From contig NZ_JNWQ01000036.1 of assembly GCF_000716875.1 (NCBI RefSeq), forward strand, positions 1-64,000: a stretch of DNA of 64,000 nt. The letters run 5' to 3'. Positions 60,620 through 64,000 of the stretch are shown in pieces; positions within the stretch are counted from its first letter, which is position 1, and each line of letters opens with the position of its first letter. A model generated the notes under the pieces. It was not told the DNA's origin and searched no databases. It was given only the letters and a program-made list of their open reading frames with translations. The translations under genes and the position numbers were made by a program. Source of the stretch: Streptomyces novaecaesareae. GTDB taxonomy: Bacteria; Actinomycetota; Actinomycetes; Streptomycetales; Streptomycetaceae.

Positions 60620-61183
60620 TCACCCGCGGAGCCCCGTCGTCCGCACCGGTTTCGCCCCCAGCATCGCCAGCAGGGCGTCGACCAGCAACCGGTCGTGGTC
60701 GTGCGTGAGCCGCGCGCGTGCTTTTCCGGCCGGCAGCCACTCCAGCCGGTCCACCTCGCGGTTGGGCCGGAAGGCGCCGGTCGACGGCACCGCCGCCCAG
60801 TACCGGACCTCCTTCGGACGGCCCTGCACCTGGTAGTGCTGGGCCGGCAGCTCGGGGCCGAGCAGGCAGCGGAACCCGGTCTCCTCCCACACCTCGCGCA
60901 GCGCCGCGTCGGCCATGGTCTCGCCGGGGTCGAGCTTCCCCTTCGGCAGGGTCCAGTCGTCGTACTTCGGCCGGTGGATCAGCGCGATCCGGGGCCGCCC
61001 GAGCCGGCCGCTCTTCTTCAGCCGGCCCGGCACCCACAGCACCGCGCCCGCCGCCAGGATCACCGGGCCGCGTCCGGCCGGGGCCGGGCTCGTGGTCGCG
61101 GTCGTGATTGTGCTCGTGCTCGCGGTCGTGGTTGTGCTCCTGGCCGGCTGCGCCGCCCGGCCGGGGCCCGTGCGCCCGCCCAC
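60620..61183 (-). CDS. NUDIX hydrolase with Thr/Ser-rich N-terminal extension
   Basis: A 187-residue protein. The Nudix box is GKLDPGETMADAALREVWEETGF, with all metal-binding Glu residues. It is preceded by PKYDDWTLPKG, as in MutT1-like enzymes of actinobacteria that act on nucleotide or diadenosine polyphosphates. Residues about 17-33 are a Thr/Ser-rich run encoded by a duplicated 24-bp unit. GTG 61183 lies one base after the CHAD stop, so coupling is likely; a shorter start (GTG at residue 41) cannot be excluded. Confidence 0.85.
   Translation of the reverse strand: MGGRTGPGRAAQPARSTTTTASTSTITTATTSPAPAGRGPVILAAGAVLWVPGRLKKSGRLGRPRIALIHRPKYDDWTLPKGKLDPGETMADAALREVWEETGFRCLLGPELPAQHYQVQGRPKEVRYWAAVPSTGAFRPNREVDRLEWLPAGKARARLTHDHDRLLVDALLAMLGAKPVRTTGLRG
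61088..61135. repeat. 24-bp tandem duplication in the NUDIX gene head
   Basis: 61088-61111 and 61112-61135 are identical at 22 of 24 positions. In the NUDIX frame they encode Thr/Ser-rich residues; in another minus-strand frame they would read as His/Asp-rich residues (EHNHDREHEHNHDRDHE). Confidence 0.75.
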
Positions 61184-61184
61184 C

Positions 61185-62273
61185 TCAGACCGTCCTCGGG
61201 ACGGCGGGGTGCCCCCAGCCCTCCGCCGGGGGGAGGTCCAGCCAGCCGTCCGGGCCGGGCGGGAGGTCGGGCCACCGGTGGCCGAAGGCGTACCGCGCCG
61301 ACTCCACCTCCAGCCGCTGGTCGGCGTGCACCACGCCCAGCACGTACGCGGTCGCCGGGGTGATCCGCGGGGTGCGCGCCGCGGTGGCGGCCGTGACCGC
61401 CGCGTCCGCCGCCTCCTGCTGCCGGGCCAGCACCGCGTCCAGCTCGTCCAGCTCGGCGGACGGGCGGCCGCACACCTCCAGCGCGTACCGGGCGCGCTTC
61501 ACCAGGATCCGCAGCCGCGACCAGGGCGCGTCGTCGGCCGCCAGCGCCGTGTCCGCGTCCACCGCGCCGCGGGCCGCCGGCACCGCGCCCAGCCGGCGCA
61601 GCCCGTCCCCGCCGTACGGCGTCGCGGCCCGGTGCAGCGGCAGCTGCTGGGCGGTCGCGGACAGCGCGGCGAACGCCGCGGCCGCCTGCGGCAGCAGCAC
61701 CGCCGGCGCCCGGCCACCCGCCGAGTCCAGCAGCGGCGCCTCGCCGACGAGCAGCGTCATCCGGTCCGCCAACGCGTGCAGCCGGGCCGAGCGGAGCTCC
61801 TGGAGCACCGTGGAGTGCGCCCTGGTCCTGGCCAGGGTGAGCTGCCGGTCCAGCAGCGCCCGCGCCTTGGGGGCGCCCGCGTGGCCGGCCAGCATGCCCG
61901 TCCCGCCCGGGTCGGTGCCGCTGAGCGAGTCCAGCGCGCCCAGCAACCGGGCCGAGCGGCGGACGTACCCGGGCTCCAGCGCCAGCAGGTTGAGCAGCCA
62001 GCGCAGCTCGGTGCGGGACTCCTGCGCCCAGGCCGGCTCGAAGACCGAGCCGAAGGTGTGCAGCAGCCCGCCGATCCGCCGGACGGCCCGCAGCAGGTCC
62101 GAGGTGCCCGCCGCCGGGACGACCGAGGCCGTCCCGGGTCTGGCGCCGACCTCGCCCACCGCCAGCGGCAGGGCGCGCAGGAAGGCGCCGGCCTGGGCGG
62201 TGAGGTGGCGGGAAAGGATGTCCCCGGCGGTCTCGGTGGAGGCCGCCTGGGCCGTCATCGGCGCATCGGTCAT
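61185..62273 (-). CDS. CHAD-domain protein (polyphosphate-associated)
   Basis: A 362-residue helical protein of the CHAD family. Conserved His/Arg/Lys positions include LLRAVRRIGGLLHTF, WAQESRTELRWLLNLL, RTRAHSTVLQELRSAR and WSRLRILVKRARYALEV. CHAD domains bind polyphosphate through basic helices. It lies between ppk and the NUDIX gene, all on the minus strand, which supports a polyphosphate role. The extreme C-terminus (PPAEGWGHPAVPRTV) is encoded by a copy of a GGGGGCACC-type palindromic sequence. Confidence 0.9.
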   Translation of the reverse strand: MTDAPMTAQAASTETAGDILSRHLTAQAGAFLRALPLAVGEVGARPGTASVVPAAGTSDLLRAVRRIGGLLHTFGSVFEPAWAQESRTELRWLLNLLALEPGYVRRSARLLGALDSLSGTDPGGTGMLAGHAGAPKARALLDRQLTLARTRAHSTVLQELRSARLHALADRMTLLVGEAPLLDSAGGRAPAVLLPQAAAAFAALSATAQQLPLHRAATPYGGDGLRRLGAVPAARGAVDADTALAADDAPWSRLRILVKRARYALEVCGRPSAELDELDAVLARQQEAADAAVTAATAARTPRITPATAYVLGVVHADQRLEVESARYAFGHRWPDLPPGPDGWLDLPPAEGWGHPAVPRTV

Positions 62274-62394
62274 GGCGTGGTAGATCCCCGTTCCCCCGGG
62301 GCCGTCCCCCGGAGCTGGTGGCCGACCGCAGGAGTGGCTGCCCGTAAGAGTGTGGCGGGCGCGCCACCCCGGCGGCTTCGCATCAGTGGACGTG

Positions 62395-64000
62395 TCAGCG
62401 CGAGGTGGCGGCCCGGCGGCGCTGGCGCGAGTCGATCAACAGGTCTTGGACGTGCCGCAGCGGCCGGCCCTCGGCGTCCTGCGAGCGGCGGGTCCAGGCG
62501 CCGTCCGACCCCAGGTGCCAGGACTCCGTCTCGTCCGACCCCCCGAGGTCGATCAGCCCGGACAGCTCGGTGCGGTGTGCCGGATCGGTGATCCGCAGCA
62601 GCGCCTCGATCCGGCGGTCAAGGTTGCGGTGCATCATGTCGGCGCTGCCGATCCAGACCTCCGGATCGCCGTTGTTGCCGAACACGAAGATCCGGGAGTG
62701 CTCCAGGAAGCGGCCCAGGATGCTGCGGACCCGGATGTTCTCGCTCAGCCCCGGCACGCCGGGACGGATCGCGCAGATCCCGCGCACCCAGACGTCCACC
62801 GGCACCCCGGCCTGCGAGGCCCGGTACAGCGCGTCGATCAGGGCCTCGTCGACGATCGAGTTGACCTTGAGCTTCACGTACGCCGGGCGGCCCGCCCGGT
62901 GGTGGGCGATCTCGTTGTGGATCCGCGAGACCAGCCCGTCGCGCAGGCCGCGCGGGGCGGTCAGCAGACGGCGGTAGGACTCACGGCGCGAGTAGCCGGA
63001 GAGCCGGTTGAAGAGGTCCGAGAGGTCGGCGCCGACCTGCGGGTCGGAGGTGAGCAGACCGAGGTCCTCGTACAGCCGGGCCGTCTTCGGGTGGTAGTTG
63101 CCCGTCCCCACGTGCGAGTAGCGCCGCAGGGTGTCGCCCTCCTGGCGGACCACCAGCGACAGCTTGCAGTGCGTCTTCAACCCGACCAGGCCGTAGACCA
63201 CGTGGCAGCCGGACTCCTCCAGCTTGCGGGCCCACTTGATGTTGGCCTGCTCGTCGAAGCGCGCCTTGATCTCGACCAGGACCAGCACCTGCTTGCCGGA
63301 CTCGGCCGCGTCGATCAACGCGTCCACGATCGGCGAGTCACCGGAGGTCCGGTACAGGGTCTGCTTGATCGCCAGGACGTCCGGGTCGGCGGCGGCCTGC
63401 TCCAGAAAGGCCTGCACCGAGGTGGAGAAGCTGTCGTACGGGTGGTGCAGCAGGACGTCGCGCTCGCGCATCGCCGCGAAGATGTCCGGCTGCGAGGCCG
63501 ACTCGACGTCGGTCAGCCCGCGGGCCGTGCCCGCCACGAACTTGGGGTACTTGAGCTCCGGACGGTCCAGTTCGGCGATCCCGAACAGCCCGGTCAGGTC
63601 CAGCGGCCCGGGCAGCGGGAAGACCTCCGCCTCGGTGATGTTCAGCTCCCGCACCAGCAGGTCCAGGATGTAGGGGTCGATCGACTCCTCGACCTCCAGC
63701 CGGACCGGCGGGCCGAAGCGCCGCCGCATCAGCTCCTTCTCCAGGGCCTTGAGGATGTTCTCGGTGTCGTCCTCCTCCACCTCCAGGTCCTCGTTGCGGG
63801 TGACGCGGAAGGCGTGGTGGGCCAGCACCTCCATCCCCGGGAACAGCTCCTCCAGGTGCGCGCCCATGACGTCCTCCAGCGGGACGTACCGCTGGGGCGA
63901 GGCCTCCAGGAAGCGGGCCAGCGACTGCGGCACCTTCACCCGGGCGAAGTGCTTGTGCCCGGAGACCGGGTTGCGCACCACGACGGCCAGGTTGAGCGAG
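62395..64000 (-). CDS. ppk: polyphosphate kinase, C-terminal three quarters (cut by window edge)
   Basis: This enzyme polymerises ATP gamma-phosphate into polyphosphate and can run in reverse. The visible part has [30 protein letters not shown] and [21 protein letters not shown]. The phospho-histidine loop is [20 protein letters not shown], followed by [20 protein letters not shown] and [18 protein letters not shown]. The start lies beyond base 64000. It is followed by CHAD and NUDIX genes, then by pst genes. Any PHO box would be outside the window. Confidence 0.95.
   Translation of the reverse strand, partial: SLNLAVVVRNPVSGHKHFARVKVPQSLARFLEASPQRYVPLEDVMGAHLEELFPGMEVLAHHAFRVTRNEDLEVEEDDTENILKALEKELMRRRFGPPVRLEVEESIDPYILDLLVRELNITEAEVFPLPGPLDLTGLFGIAELDRPELKYPKFVAGTARGLTDVESASQPDIFAAMRERDVLLHHPYDSFSTSVQAFLEQAAADPDVLAIKQTLYRTSGDSPIVDALIDAAESGKQVLVLVEIKARFDEQANIKWARKLEESGCHVVYGLVGLKTHCKLSLVVRQEGDTLRRYSHVGTGNYHPKTARLYEDLGLLTSDPQVGADLSDLFNRLSGYSRRESYRRLLTAPRGLRDGLVSRIHNEIAHHRAGRPAYVKLKVNSIVDEALIDALYRASQAGVPVDVWVRGICAIRPGVPGLSENIRVRSILGRFLEHSRIFVFGNNGDPEVWIGSADMMHRNLDRRIEALLRITDPAHRTELSGLIDLGGSDETESWHLGSDGAWTRRSQDAEGRPLRHVQDLLIDSRQRRRAATSR

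Overview
This window is a contiguous piece of a linear-chromosome type actinomycete, almost certainly a member of the Streptomycetaceae (Streptomyces or Kitasatospora). The evidence is very high GC with GC-rich third codon positions, many GTG and TTG starts, and lineage-typical genes: the anti-sigma factor RsiG (AmfC), a CdgB-type diguanylate cyclase, GlnR, a Nur-type Fur regulator, TerD, dodecin and a pst/ppk/CHAD phosphate block. It looks like core and conserved chromosome. I see no insertion sequence, prophage, CRISPR array, rRNA, tRNA or biosynthetic cluster.

Layout. 0-7.4 kb: the end of nagA, a membrane-anchored carbohydrate-binding protein, cdgB, a flavin reductase, the ribosome-rescue hydrolase arfB, a conserved protein, terD and a coiled-coil membrane protein. 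7.5-24 kb: a housekeeping block with a DUF3180 membrane protein, folK-folB-NTF2-folP, a LysX/MprF-like synthase, an Ag85-like esterase, a ferritin-like protein, folE, ftsH, hpt, tilS, a zinc metalloprotease, a D-Ala-D-Ala carboxypeptidase and ppa. 24-33 kb: heme oxygenase under an iron box, dodecin, asparaginase, rsiG, dtd (with a large in-frame insertion), ygfZ, nur, a nitrobindin-like protein, a 35-residue membrane microprotein, a DsrE protein, DUF3099, and DUF1416 with a rhodanese preceded by a Cys-rich leader peptide. 33-42 kb: DUF2993, a large membrane protein, MoaD/ThiS, glnR, a LacI regulator, and an HtrA-like protease followed by a response regulator and histidine kinase.

42-52 kb: a secreted 5'-nucleotidase, then a chromosomal type IV secretion-like locus (VirB4-like ATPase, SCO6880-type protein, VirB6-like, VirB8-like and small pilin-like proteins) divergent from a lytic transglycosylase/NlpC enzyme, then a PAP2 phosphatase. 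52-64 kb: a lipoprotein, small proteins, a CsoR copper sensor, then phosphate genes: DUF47 with Pit, pstS-C-A-B (with a PHO box), a NUDIX hydrolase, a CHAD protein and ppk, which runs off the end.

Regulatory themes: cyclic di-GMP (cdgB and rsiG), phosphate (PHO box at pstS and a PHO-like pair upstream of folB), iron (iron box at heme oxygenase), sulfur (leader peptide), nitrogen (GlnR) and envelope stress (phased operator-like repeats before the protease). The most unusual observation is a dispersed repeat element of which one copy is embedded in frame inside dtd. Convergent gene pairs are often separated by long, perfect GC-rich hairpins.
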